A stretch of DNA of 64,000 bases, from contig JAJXUG010000004.1 in assembly GCA_021783095.1 (NCBI GenBank), positions 1 through 64,000 on the forward strand, written 5' to 3'. The notes below the pieces were generated by a model. The model was not told the origin of the DNA, made no database searches, and saw only the letters and a program-made list of their open reading frames with translations. This DNA is from Chloroflexota bacterium (GTDB lineage Bacteria > Chloroflexota > Limnocylindria > Limnocylindrales > CSP1-4). The position numbers and the translations under genes are program-made. This document shows positions 8,364 through 16,821 of this stretch, in pieces; position 1 is the stretch's first letter, and the number at the start of each line of letters is the position of its first letter.

Positions 8364-9767
8364 TCAGCGCAGGGGAGCCCGCAGCAGGATCGACCCGGCG
8401 GCGTCGCGGTACGCGGTGGTCCACGCGCCGGCCGGGGCGGGCCAGCCCTCCGGGAGGACGACCGCCTGGACCTGCCAACGGTCGAGCGCGGCCGAGGCGG
8501 GCGCGCCGCCGCCCGCGAGCGCGTCGTCGGTGGCCCAGATGGACGCGGGGAAGAGCTCGAACCGTGAGTCGACGAAATAGGTGGCGTCCGGGACGGCCCA
8601 CTCGAACCACGAGCCCCACGTCTGCGGGACGAAGACGCGGCTTCCGGCCCCGACGTGCTGACGGAGCGCCGAGGCCAGGCCGCTCGGGGCGTAGGAGAGC
8701 AGGCCCTCGCGCCCGGTGAGCGGGTCCGAAGGGCGCCACCACGGCAGGGCGGCGAGAACGGCGACCGCGAGGACCGTCACGACCAGCGCGTTGAGCCGGC
8801 GCATGCCGGCCGGGACGGCTCGAGGGCTCGGGCGGGCCCCCTCAGGCCCGCCCAGCGCGCCCGCGACCACGAGCACCGCTCCCTCGGGCCACCACGCGAC
8901 GCCGCGCACCGCCCAGGCACCGAGCAGGGCCAGCCCCGCGAGCCACAGCCCGTCCGGCCACGCCAGCCGGCTGCGGCCGCGCCAGACGACCACGGCCGCA
9001 CCGGCGGCGGAGAGATAGAACAGGGCGCCGGGGACCGTGAGCGGGCTCGTCCGCTGCCACTCGGAGACGCGGCTGGAGATGACCGAATCCGCCCCGATCG
9101 AGAAGGCGTACGCCCAGACCCCGGCGCCGAACGGCGTCAGGCAGGTGGCGGCGGTAGCCACGAGGAGCACGGCGAGCGAGCGTCGTGCCGGCCGCTTGCG
9201 CGCGAGGTCGTCCAGCCACGCGTAGCCCAGGAGCAGCGGCGCCAGCACGAAGCTGCCGTGGAGGTTCGCCCACAGCACCACGAGCAGCGGGGCAACGAGG
9301 AAGAGGCGCGGGTGCCGCAGGCGACCAGCGACCAGGGCCAGCAGCCCGGCGAAGACCGCGATCGCGAACAGCTGCGGCCGGAGCGCGAGCGCCGGCGCTG
9401 CGAGGACGAACGCCAGCAGCCCGAGGACCGCCGCCGACCGCAGCCCCGCCCCGCGGAGCCTGGCCGCCACCACGAGCAGCGCCACAATCGCCACCACGAG
9501 CGCCGCGCGCAGCACCGCCAGCAGCTCCCAGCCGCCCAGCCGGTGCACCGCGGCGAGCAGCACCTGCGCCAGCCACTGCTGGTCCGTCCACGGCTGCCCG
9601 GCGACCGTGAAGGTGAACGTGTCGACGCGGGGGATCGCGCCGGTCGCCAGGATCATGTTGCCCGCGCGCACCTGGTACGCCAGGTCCACCGCGGGCATGG
9701 GCACCAGCAGCGCCACCAGCGCGGGCAAGGCCAGCGCCACGGCGACCCAGACGCGGGCGAGGCTCAC
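8364..9767 (-). CDS. GT-C type multi-spanning membrane protein
   Basis: A 467-residue protein with many hydrophobic helices and a C-terminal soluble domain of about 110 residues. The first loop carries PAVDLAYQ, with the Asp position seen in GT-C enzymes, followed by DQQWLAQ. The soluble end (SWFEWAVPDATYFVDSRFE) resembles the periplasmic tail of bacterial GT39-like proteins. Its GTG start overlaps the stop of the upstream GT87 gene (GTGA), making it the last gene of a four-gene membrane glycosyltransferase operon. Substrate unknown. Confidence 0.7.
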   Translation of the reverse strand: MSLARVWVAVALALPALVALLVPMPAVDLAYQVRAGNMILATGAIPRVDTFTFTVAGQPWTDQQWLAQVLLAAVHRLGGWELLAVLRAALVVAIVALLVVAARLRGAGLRSAAVLGLLAFVLAAPALALRPQLFAIAVFAGLLALVAGRLRHPRLFLVAPLLVVLWANLHGSFVLAPLLLGYAWLDDLARKRPARRSLAVLLVATAATCLTPFGAGVWAYAFSIGADSVISSRVSEWQRTSPLTVPGALFYLSAAGAAVVVWRGRSRLAWPDGLWLAGLALLGAWAVRGVAWWPEGAVLVVAGALGGPEGARPSPRAVPAGMRRLNALVVTVLAVAVLAALPWWRPSDPLTGREGLLSYAPSGLASALRQHVGAGSRVFVPQTWGSWFEWAVPDATYFVDSRFELFPASIWATDDALAGGGAPASAALDRWQVQAVVLPEGWPAPAGAWTTAYRDAAGSILLRAPLR

Positions 9768-10705
9768 AGCGTGGCCGAGGCAGCAGGACGGTCAGCGATA
9801 GCGCCATCGGCGGCCCGCGCGGCGGACGGTCGCCAGGACGCGAGCGGGATCGCGGCCACCATGGTCGCGAAGACATTCCACCACAGGAACGGCACTGACA
9901 CCCCCACAGCGATCGGCAGCACCCACGCCCGATCCGTGCGCGCCCCCCAGACCACCAGCACGGCCGCCACGGCCAGCCGCAGCGGCAGCGGGATCGGGAC
10001 GGCCTGCCGGGGCACGTCAACGGTTGCGCCGAGCTGCGTCCGTGAAGCGGCGATGAAGTCGGTCCAGAGCCCGGGGGCAAGCACGAGCGACACGACGGCG
10101 ATCCCCGCGGTGACCCCGAGCGCGATCGCCAGAGCTCGCCACTCGCGACGGACGGCGAACCACAGCAGCCCGACGCCGGGCGTGATCTTGGTCAGCAGGA
10201 TGAACGCCCACGCCGACGGCCAGCGCGTCCCGAGCACGACGGCGAGCCCGAGCAGGATGTTGAGATTCCCCAGCCAGAGCTCGCCGAGGACGGGCGGGAA
10301 GAGGAGGAGCAGCAAGGTCCATCTCCCGCCGACGCGCCAGAGGGCAAGGAGCAGCACCGCGATCCACGCCGTCAGGAAGAGGGGCCACGAGATGCCGACG
10401 AGATGGACCGGCGCGAGCAGCTGCGCCAGCGGGGGCGGGTACTTGTACTCGTACAGGCCGCCCGTGGCGTCGAAGCCGCCGTTGATCGTGGCGCGATACG
10501 GGTCGTGGAGGGCGGCCGCCTGGTAGTAGGCGTGGGCGTCGTAGCCGATGTACGGGGCGCCCGATGCGGCCGTCACCCAGATCATGACGAGGAACGCACC
10601 GAAGGCGATGAAGACGCCCGGCGTGACTGCCGGGTGCTCGAGCGCCCGGCCGACACGGTCGATGCCGCGGCGAAGCCAGCCGAGCAGGGGGCGGATCTGC
10701 GGCAT
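9764..10705 (-). CDS. GT87-type membrane glycosyltransferase (DUF2029)
   Basis: A 313-residue polytopic protein related to polyprenyl-phosphate-mannose dependent alpha-mannosyltransferases of family GT87 (PF09594). The first loop has GYDAHAYY with the presumed catalytic Asp, then KYPPPLAQLL, GNLNILLG and the segment LTKITPGVGLLWF. The last is shared almost word for word with the genes at 10715-11677 and 12707-13549, so these three are close paralogs. It lies nine bases after the upstream gene in the same operon. Confidence 0.78.
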   Translation of the reverse strand: MPQIRPLLGWLRRGIDRVGRALEHPAVTPGVFIAFGAFLVMIWVTAASGAPYIGYDAHAYYQAAALHDPYRATINGGFDATGGLYEYKYPPPLAQLLAPVHLVGISWPLFLTAWIAVLLLALWRVGGRWTLLLLLFPPVLGELWLGNLNILLGLAVVLGTRWPSAWAFILLTKITPGVGLLWFAVRREWRALAIALGVTAGIAVVSLVLAPGLWTDFIAASRTQLGATVDVPRQAVPIPLPLRLAVAAVLVVWGARTDRAWVLPIAVGVSVPFLWWNVFATMVAAIPLASWRPSAARAADGAIADRPAASATL

Positions 10706-10714
10706 CGAGCTCGC

Positions 10715-11677
10715 CTATCCCGTGGCTGGCGCCCGCGTCGGCATGACGGAGGCGGCAGTCGACGGCCGCGAGCCGATCGCAAACCGGGCCGCCATCGAGC
10801 CGGAGGCGCCCGAGAGCGGCACGCACGCGGCGAGCACCGCGAGCGAGTTGAGCCAGATGATCGGCATGGCGACGACGACCGCCACCGGGATCAGCCACGC
10901 CCGGTTGAACAGCCCCGCGGCGAGGGCAAGAGCGATCGCGATCGGCAGCCGCCAGGCGAGCGCCACGGGGACATAGGGCCCTAGGCTGATGGGCGTGCTC
11001 GAGCTGCCCGTGAGGATACCGACCCACTCACGCCATGCCTGCGGATTGAGCAGCCACGACACCGCAACCAGCGCCGCCGTCAGACCGAGCGCGAGCGCCA
11101 GCTGACGCCACTCGCGCCGGGCGAGGAACCAGAGGACGCCAACGCCGGGCGTGACCTTGGTGATGAGCGGCAGCGCCCAGGTGCCGGCCCATCGGAACCC
11201 CACCACGATCGCCGCGGCGTACAGCAGGTGCACGTTGCCCGAGACGATCTCGAACGGGATGGGCAGGAACAGCATCGCGGGCAGGGACCACCGCCCGAGC
11301 AGGAACCACACGAGCGCGAGGTTCAGGGCGGTCCAGAGGCTCGAGAACAGCGGCCACGGCAGCCACGTCACCGGCGTCAGCAGCTGCGCGAACGCCGGTG
11401 AGTAGAGGTAGGCGCCCATCGCCCCGGCGAGCTTGGTGCCGTACATCGGGCCTGTGTGCGTGATCCAGTACGAGTAGGCGTCGACGCTCTGGTCCCACGG
11501 CTGCACGTTGAGCAGCCGCAGGGCGAGGAACCCGAGCGACAGCCCGAGGAAGCCGTCGCGGGCCAGCCGCGAGAGCAGGACGCGCCGCCCTGATGTCCGC
11601 ACGAGCGGATGGTACGTGGCGTACTTGCCCACTGGGTCGCCAGCGTTCGCGACAGGCGACCGATCGCCGGCGCCCAT
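10715..11677 (-). CDS. GT87-type membrane glycosyltransferase (DUF2029)
   Basis: A 320-residue paralog of the neighbouring GT87 genes with QSVDAYSYW in the first loop, LYSPAFAQLL, GNVHLLYAA and ITKVTPGVGVLWF. The ATG at 11677 is chosen because it overlaps the stop of the upstream gene (TGATG); the frame stays open upstream only opposite that gene. The long C-terminal tail is soluble. It probably adds a sugar from a lipid-linked donor on the outside of the cell; the acceptor is unknown. Confidence 0.78.
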   Translation of the reverse strand: MGAGDRSPVANAGDPVGKYATYHPLVRTSGRRVLLSRLARDGFLGLSLGFLALRLLNVQPWDQSVDAYSYWITHTGPMYGTKLAGAMGAYLYSPAFAQLLTPVTWLPWPLFSSLWTALNLALVWFLLGRWSLPAMLFLPIPFEIVSGNVHLLYAAAIVVGFRWAGTWALPLITKVTPGVGVLWFLARREWRQLALALGLTAALVAVSWLLNPQAWREWVGILTGSSSTPISLGPYVPVALAWRLPIAIALALAAGLFNRAWLIPVAVVVAMPIIWLNSLAVLAACVPLSGASGSMAARFAIGSRPSTAASVMPTRAPATG

Positions 11678-12627
11678 CACGCCCCGCGTGTCAGCGGATG
11701 GAGATACCGCTCGCGCCATCTCTGCCCCGACCGCGTCGCGATGGCGAACCGCCCGAACCCGTACACGGCGATGGCGGCAGTCGCGACCGGAGACGATCCG
11801 ATCGCCATGAAGATGCCGAGGACTGGCGCGCCGGCGGGCATCAGGAAGACCCCGTAGTGGTACTCCGCAGCGGGCCACAAGGCGGGCACCGCCAGCCAGC
11901 ATGCCGCCCGGAGATCCACCCGCGCCAAGGCGAGCAGGCCCAGCAGGCCGATGGGAATCAGCCACGGCGTCATGAACAAGGTCCCCTGATAGTGCAGGTC
12001 GTGCAGAAGGCGAGCGCTCACCATGGGCAGGTCGCGCAGGTAGGTTGCCCAGAGGCTCGGGAAGGCCAGGACCGACACCACCCCGACGAGCGCCGCCCCG
12101 ACGAGGGAGTGCCATCGTCGGTCACCGACCGTCGGAACGACCATGAAGACCTTGAGCACCGACCCCAGCCACGCCAGCGGCCCGCAGACGAGGGCAATGG
12201 CGATGACGCCCGGGTTGGCCAACATCGCGCCCGCCACGAGCGGCGGGAACGCCAGCCAGTACCACGGCAGGCGGAAGTGTCGGATGAGCCACGCACCTGC
12301 CGCCCAGGACACGAGCACCGCCGCGGGCCGGAATATGGCCTCCGGGATCAGCATCGCCGGCACGAATGCCAAGACGGTCAGCGGTGACCCAGCGAAGGAG
12401 GCGTTCGCGTCGCCGACCAGCCATGGATCGCCGCCCGCCAGCCAAGCCGCGGCCGCGCTCCGGTAGAGGTTCGCGTCGTTCCCGGGCCAGTCTCGACCGG
12501 CGATCCAGCCCTGCAGGAGCAGGACGACAAGCGGGATCGTGATCGGGATGAAGACGGCTGCTGGCAGCCACCGGCCCAGGACCCGGCCGTCTCGAACGAG
12601 AGCGCGACGCAAACCCTCTGTGTCCAC
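11677..12627 (-). CDS. GT87-like membrane protein
   Basis: A 316-residue multi-spanning protein opening the four-gene operon. It shows GNDANLYR after the first helix and a LANPGVIAIAL helix, but lacks the TK(I/V)TPGVG segment of its neighbours; the equivalent region reads GSVLKVFMVVP. It is therefore a more distant GT87 relative. The GTG at 12627 is chosen because GGGGAG stands four bases before it; a TAGAGT promoter lies 39 bases upstream. The frame extends further up, but only across the promoter region of the divergent gene. Confidence 0.68.
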   Translation of the reverse strand: MDTEGLRRALVRDGRVLGRWLPAAVFIPITIPLVVLLLQGWIAGRDWPGNDANLYRSAAAAWLAGGDPWLVGDANASFAGSPLTVLAFVPAMLIPEAIFRPAAVLVSWAAGAWLIRHFRLPWYWLAFPPLVAGAMLANPGVIAIALVCGPLAWLGSVLKVFMVVPTVGDRRWHSLVGAALVGVVSVLAFPSLWATYLRDLPMVSARLLHDLHYQGTLFMTPWLIPIGLLGLLALARVDLRAACWLAVPALWPAAEYHYGVFLMPAGAPVLGIFMAIGSSPVATAAIAVYGFGRFAIATRSGQRWRERYLHPLTRGA

Positions 12628-12665
12628 CCATCTCCCCGCTGCGGCCGGTACAGCCTCCAACAGCA

Positions 12666-12671
12666 ACTCTA
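12666..12671 (-). promoter_or_regulatory. -10 element TAGAGT of the reverse GT87 operon
   Basis: Reverse-strand TAGAGT is 38 bases before the GTG at 12627, giving a short leader with GGGGAG. It faces the -10 box of the divergent gene, with only 20 bases between the two. Confidence 0.5.
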
Positions 12672-12691
12672 CGGTGGCCCGCGCGACGCCG

Positions 12692-12697
12692 TACCCT
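12692..12697 (+). promoter_or_regulatory. -10 element TACCCT, leaderless start
   Basis: TACCCT lies nine bases before the ATG at 12707, in the spacing seen for other leaderless genes of this window. Confidence 0.5.
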
Positions 12698-12706
12698 TCG
12701 ATCGAC

Positions 12707-13549
12707 ATGAACGAGCGGCTCACCAGTTCGCAGCGACGCGCAATCCGGCACGGCGCCGTGATCGCCGGGTTGATCGTGGCCGCCTGGATGTATGTCGTTC
12801 TCCAGGACCCCACCTGGCGTCATCCGGGCGCCGACGGGCTCGTCTACTGGGGCGTCAACCTCGACCACCTCTATGAGGGGTCAACCGTGGGCGGCGTGAA
12901 CGCCTACCTGTATTCGCCGGCCTTCGCGCAGGTCTTCGCGGTCATCGGGCGCCTGCCGCGCGAGGTCTTCGTGGTCTGCTGGACCGTGTTCCTGGCGGCC
13001 GTTGCCGTCTGGCTGGCTCGACCGTGGCCGCCGGCGCTCCTCGTGCTTGCGCTGCCGGTCAGCCAGGACGTGCTGATCGGCAACATCCACGTCCTGCTCG
13101 CGGCCGCGATCGTGCTCGGGTTCCGCTGGTCGGGCGCCTGGGCGCTGCCGCTGCTGACTAAGGTCACCCCGGGCGTCGGGCTGCTTTGGTTCCTCGTGCG
13201 GCGCGAGTGGCGGGCTCTCGCGATTGCGCTCGTCGTGACCGGCACGATCGCGGCTGTCTCGTTCGCTCTCGCCCCGGGCCTGTGGTCAGACTGGATCGCC
13301 CTTCTGCGGAACGATGGCGGCAACGGGGGGCAGCTGCTTGTTCCAAGGCTGGTGGCTGCGGCCCTCATCGTGGTGTGGGGCGCCGCCACGGACCGCAAGT
13401 GGGCGGTCCCGCTGGCCGCAATGCTGGCACTTCCCCTGGTCTGGATGGACTCGTTCGCGATGCTGTTGGGCTGCGTCGCTCTCGGCCCGCGGCCCGCCAG
13501 GGCGCCGACAGCGACGGAGGCCGTGGCCCTCGCGGCAGAGGCGAGTTGA
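12707..13549 (+). CDS. GT87-type membrane glycosyltransferase (DUF2029)
   Basis: A 280-residue paralog of the divergent operon's GT87 genes, with HPGADGLVYWG, LYSPAFAQVF, IGNIHVLLAAAI and LTKVTPGVGLLWF. The ATG at 12707 is preferred over earlier in-frame codons because a -10 box lies just before it and the upstream residues (Arg/Ser/Thr rich) do not look like protein. The next gene starts directly after its stop. Confidence 0.75.
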   Translation: MNERLTSSQRRAIRHGAVIAGLIVAAWMYVVLQDPTWRHPGADGLVYWGVNLDHLYEGSTVGGVNAYLYSPAFAQVFAVIGRLPREVFVVCWTVFLAAVAVWLARPWPPALLVLALPVSQDVLIGNIHVLLAAAIVLGFRWSGAWALPLLTKVTPGVGLLWFLVRREWRALAIALVVTGTIAAVSFALAPGLWSDWIALLRNDGGNGGQLLVPRLVAAALIVVWGAATDRKWAVPLAAMLALPLVWMDSFAMLLGCVALGPRPARAPTATEAVALAAEAS

Positions 13550-14314
13550 GTGCGGCACGCCATACGGGACCGGCGGGTGGGGACCCTCCTGCTTGTCGTC
13601 GCGCTCACCGCGCTCGTCGTGCCGTGGGTCGTCGCGGTCGCCACAAGCCCAGCAGGCGTCTTCGGCCTGATTGGCTTCGACTTCGACATCTACCTCAGGG
13701 CAACCAGCCGGTGGCTCGCGGGCGGCGGCTTCTACCTGCCGCACCAACTTGCGGGCCCTTACGCCATCACGAACGGCGACGTCCTCTACCCGCCGACGGC
13801 GATCTACCTGTTCCTGCCGTTCCTGGTGCTGCCGGGGCTGCTGTGGTGGCTGCTGCCGATCGAGATCTGTGCGGCTGTCACGATGCGGTTGCGGCCGACG
13901 CGCCTTGGGCTCGCAGGCATGACGGCCTGCCTGCTGCCGCCGATCGTGATCCAGGAGGTCCTCAAGGGGAACCCCGTCATCTGGGCCGCCGCATTCGAGA
14001 TGCTCGCGGTCGCGGGGCTGCCGACTGGGCCCTTGGTCGCACTCAAGGCATCGCTCTTCCCGTTCGCGCTGGTCGGCGTGCGACGGCGCAGTTGGTGGGC
14101 GGTCGCCGGTCTGATGCTGCTCGCGACGCTCCCGCTCGCCGGGCTCGTTGCTGATTGGCTGACCTCCGTCCTCAACTCGAGCGGGGGCCTGCTCTACTCG
14201 GTCAAGGACGTGCCGTTGCTCCTCTTGCCCGTGGCCGCTGGGATCGCGCGGACCCGGCCCCGGCCCGTCCGGGCGGCGGCATCGAACGTCGCGGCGCTGC
14301 TCGGCTCAGCCTGA
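13550..14314 (+). CDS. Short GT-C-like membrane protein, paralog 3 of 4
   Basis: A 254-residue member of the short family: GFDFDIYLRATSR after the first helix, LYPPTAIYLFLPF, LKASLFPFALVGVRRRSWW, and a closing KDVPLLLLPVA helix. The GTG start abuts the stop of the GT87 gene before it, so both are probably co-translated. The 3' end overlaps the convergent gene by nine bases. The pairing with a GT87 gene is repeated at other copies, which hints that the short protein works with a longer partner. Confidence 0.65.
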   Translation: MRHAIRDRRVGTLLLVVALTALVVPWVVAVATSPAGVFGLIGFDFDIYLRATSRWLAGGGFYLPHQLAGPYAITNGDVLYPPTAIYLFLPFLVLPGLLWWLLPIEICAAVTMRLRPTRLGLAGMTACLLPPIVIQEVLKGNPVIWAAAFEMLAVAGLPTGPLVALKASLFPFALVGVRRRSWWAVAGLMLLATLPLAGLVADWLTSVLNSSGGLLYSVKDVPLLLLPVAAGIARTRPRPVRAAASNVAALLGSA

Positions 14315-15571
14315 CGCGGAGATCGCCGGCAGGGCCTGGCGGTCTGCGGCGGCACCCAGAGCAATCCGGCCGGCGCCGAGCACCGGGATCAGGAGCAGCC
14401 ATGCGACGACGGTGCCGAAGCCGACGACCCCGATTCCGAATCCCGCCAAGCCGGCAATGACCGCCCTGCGTCGCGCCGCCGCACCCGAGCTCCATGCCCG
14501 TGCGATGCCCGCCGCGAGCACCACAATCAGCACGGCGAAGTGGTGGAACCAGGTCACCGGCAACACGACGAGCGAACCCGCCAGCGCCCAAGTGAACGAC
14601 GTGATGGGGTCATCGATGAGCAGGGCGGCCGCAATAACGCCGGCGACGGCCGCGATGTCGATCGCCACCTGGATCGGGGCGACAGCCGACGGTCCGAGCT
14701 CGAGGCGCATCGCTATCTGCGCGGCCGGTCCGAGGTTGCGCGGGTCGAGGAGACTCGTGCCGGCGCCCGTCCGAAGCATCGTCAGGTAGTCAGCCCAGAC
14801 ACCCACCCCGCCCGCTACGGCGCTGACAGCGACGACCACCACTCCGGCGACGAGAGCGACCGCGGCCACTCGCCACTCGGCCGGAAGCAGGGTGGCCGGA
14901 GCGACGCCCGGATCGCGCGCGCGAGAGAAGCGCCGCACTCGAAACCCGCGCGCCACGAGCCAGATGCCAAGGACGGCCGGCTGCAGTTTGGCGATCGCGA
15001 TGATCGCCAGCGCGACGCCCGCGATCATGACCAGCCGCCGCGACGGCGACCGGCCCAGGACGGCCGCCAGCAGCACGCCGTCGGCAGCGATGAAGACCGC
15101 GTCGAGGTTCCCGAACAGCAGCGCCAAGGTGAACGGGAACCAGAACGGCAGGGCGACGAGCGCCATGACGACGGCAAGCGACCGCGGGAGCCCGAGCCCG
15201 TGTGCCGCCAGCGAGCCGAGCGCGGCCGCTGCCGAAGCGACCGCGGCCGCGAGGAAGCCGGCGATCACCACGATCGACGGCAGGCCGGCGACAGGGAGCA
15301 GCGCCTGGGCGATGAAGGGCGGGTATGTGTAGAAGAGCTCGGTGATGCCTGTCGCGTTGCCGGCCAGCATGGCGGGGTCGTACGGGGACTGGCCCGCGGC
15401 GATCCGCCGTGCCCCGACGAGGAGGAGCTCGAAGTCGAAGCCCGCGCCGTGCGGCGTTTGGGCGCCGTACATCTGCGCAAATAGAACGCCGAACGCCGCC
15501 CACGCAACGAACGCAGCGAGGCCGACGATGATCAGCAGACGCGGCCGGCCGGGACCAGACTCGGGATACAC
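14306..15571 (-). CDS. GT87-type membrane glycosyltransferase (DUF2029)
   Basis: A 421-residue polytopic protein. The first loop reads GAGFDFELLLVGARR and then GQSPYDPAML, YTYPPFIAQ, FGNLDAVF, and a late TWFHHFAVL helix. The gene at 42891-44066 is a clear paralog (same GGQSPYDPAMLAG block). The start is placed at the GTG at 15571 because TATTGT lies six bases before it; an in-frame GTG at 15589 would overlap that box. It follows a GT4 gene on the same strand and could belong to that unit as well as having its own promoter. Confidence 0.78.
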   Translation of the reverse strand: MYPESGPGRPRLLIIVGLAAFVAWAAFGVLFAQMYGAQTPHGAGFDFELLLVGARRIAAGQSPYDPAMLAGNATGITELFYTYPPFIAQALLPVAGLPSIVVIAGFLAAAVASAAAALGSLAAHGLGLPRSLAVVMALVALPFWFPFTLALLFGNLDAVFIAADGVLLAAVLGRSPSRRLVMIAGVALAIIAIAKLQPAVLGIWLVARGFRVRRFSRARDPGVAPATLLPAEWRVAAVALVAGVVVVAVSAVAGGVGVWADYLTMLRTGAGTSLLDPRNLGPAAQIAMRLELGPSAVAPIQVAIDIAAVAGVIAAALLIDDPITSFTWALAGSLVVLPVTWFHHFAVLIVVLAAGIARAWSSGAAARRRAVIAGLAGFGIGVVGFGTVVAWLLLIPVLGAGRIALGAAADRQALPAISASG

Positions 15572-15577
15572 GGCGCG

Positions 15578-15583
15578 ACAATA
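15578..15583 (-). promoter_or_regulatory. -10 element TATTGT, leaderless start
   Basis: Reverse-strand TATTGT lies six bases before the GTG at 15571, which decides the start of the GT87 gene. Confidence 0.5.
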
Positions 15584-15612
15584 CGCCACGACCGCATGCC
15601 CCGGACCTCACC

Positions 15613-16821
15613 TCAGCCCGCGGCCGCCGAGACCTCGCGGGGCCGCACGGCGCGGGCGCCATCGTCGTAGAGCGCCTGGACCGCGTTGACCATGATCTGG
15701 ATGCAGAAGCGGTCGTGGACCAGGTCGTGGCCGGCGCGGGCCAGCATGTCGGCGAGCTGGTGGTTGGTGAGCAGGCGGGCGATCGCGGCCGCGAGGGCCG
15801 GCGGGTCGTGGGGCGGGACGAGGAGCCCCGTGACACCGTCCTGAACCATCTCGGGGATGCCGCCGACGTTCGAGGCCACCACGGGGCGCGACATCGCCAT
15901 CGCCTCGAGGATCGTGAGGCCCTGCGCCTCCCGGTAGGACGGCAGCACCGCGACGTCGAGCGCGGCGGTGACGGCGGGGATGTCGTCGCGCCGGCCGGTG
16001 AAGATGACGTGGCGCTCGATCCCCTGCTCGCGGGCGATCTGGCGGAGCAGGTCCTGGCGCGACCCCTCGCCCACGATGAGCAGGTACGCGCCGGGCACCC
16101 GCTCGAGCACCATCGGCCAGGCCTCGAGCAGCGTCGGGTGGCCCTTCTCCAGCTCCAGGCGCCCCACGACGCCCACGATGCCCGCGTCCGGCTCCATGGC
16201 GTACTCGTCGCGGAGCGTGCAGCAGGGCTCCTGGTGGTCGTACCGCTCGAGGTCCACCCCGTTGTAGATCAGCACCCGCTCGGCGCCCAGCCGCCCCTCC
16301 TCGACCACCTTGCGGTCGATCGCGTTGGACACCACCACCAGGCGGTCCATCGAGGGCGTCAGGCGCCGCAGCTGCTCCTGGTCCTCGCACGAGCGGACGC
16401 GCGAGGAGTGGACGGTCGAGATGACCCACGGCCGCCGGTGGCCCGCCGTGCCGAGGGCGATCGCCGCCTTCGTGCCCACGACCTCCGCCCGGTACATGTG
16501 GTTGTGGACCACGTCGGGCCGGGCGTCCGCGAGGTGCGCGGCGAGCGTGGCGGTCGCGATCACGTCGTCGGGCTCGTCGATGACGGTGACCTCGAAGCCG
16601 TGCCTCTGGAGCTTGCGCACGGCCGACCCCGGCGAGAGCGACACGATCGAGACGTCGTAGAAGCCCAGGTCGAGCCGGTTCACCAGGTTGAACACGTGCT
16701 CCTGCGCGCCGCCGTTGGTGCCGGTGGCCATGACCTCCACCACGCGCACCTTCTGGCGGCCGGGGATCGGCAGGTGGACCATCGGGGCGAGGCACGGGTC
16801 GCCCGGGACCGGCGGCGTCAT
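15613..16821 (-). CDS. GT4 family glycosyltransferase
   Basis: A 402-residue soluble GT-B fold enzyme that transfers a sugar from a nucleotide donor. The N-terminal domain has TGTNGGAQEHVFNL and HNHMYRAE; the C-terminal domain shows VGRLELEKGH and the donor-binding EX7E motif in PSYREAQGLTILEAMA, followed by ASNVGGIPEMV. The ATG at 16821 overlaps the stop of the upstream acyltransferase-like gene (ATGA). Sequence before this ATG in the same frame belongs to the neighbour's shadow. It likely acts on a cytoplasmic lipid-linked glycan. Confidence 0.88.
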   Translation of the reverse strand: MTPPVPGDPCLAPMVHLPIPGRQKVRVVEVMATGTNGGAQEHVFNLVNRLDLGFYDVSIVSLSPGSAVRKLQRHGFEVTVIDEPDDVIATATLAAHLADARPDVVHNHMYRAEVVGTKAAIALGTAGHRRPWVISTVHSSRVRSCEDQEQLRRLTPSMDRLVVVSNAIDRKVVEEGRLGAERVLIYNGVDLERYDHQEPCCTLRDEYAMEPDAGIVGVVGRLELEKGHPTLLEAWPMVLERVPGAYLLIVGEGSRQDLLRQIAREQGIERHVIFTGRRDDIPAVTAALDVAVLPSYREAQGLTILEAMAMSRPVVASNVGGIPEMVQDGVTGLLVPPHDPPALAAAIARLLTNHQLADMLARAGHDLVHDRFCIQIMVNAVQALYDDGARAVRPREVSAAAG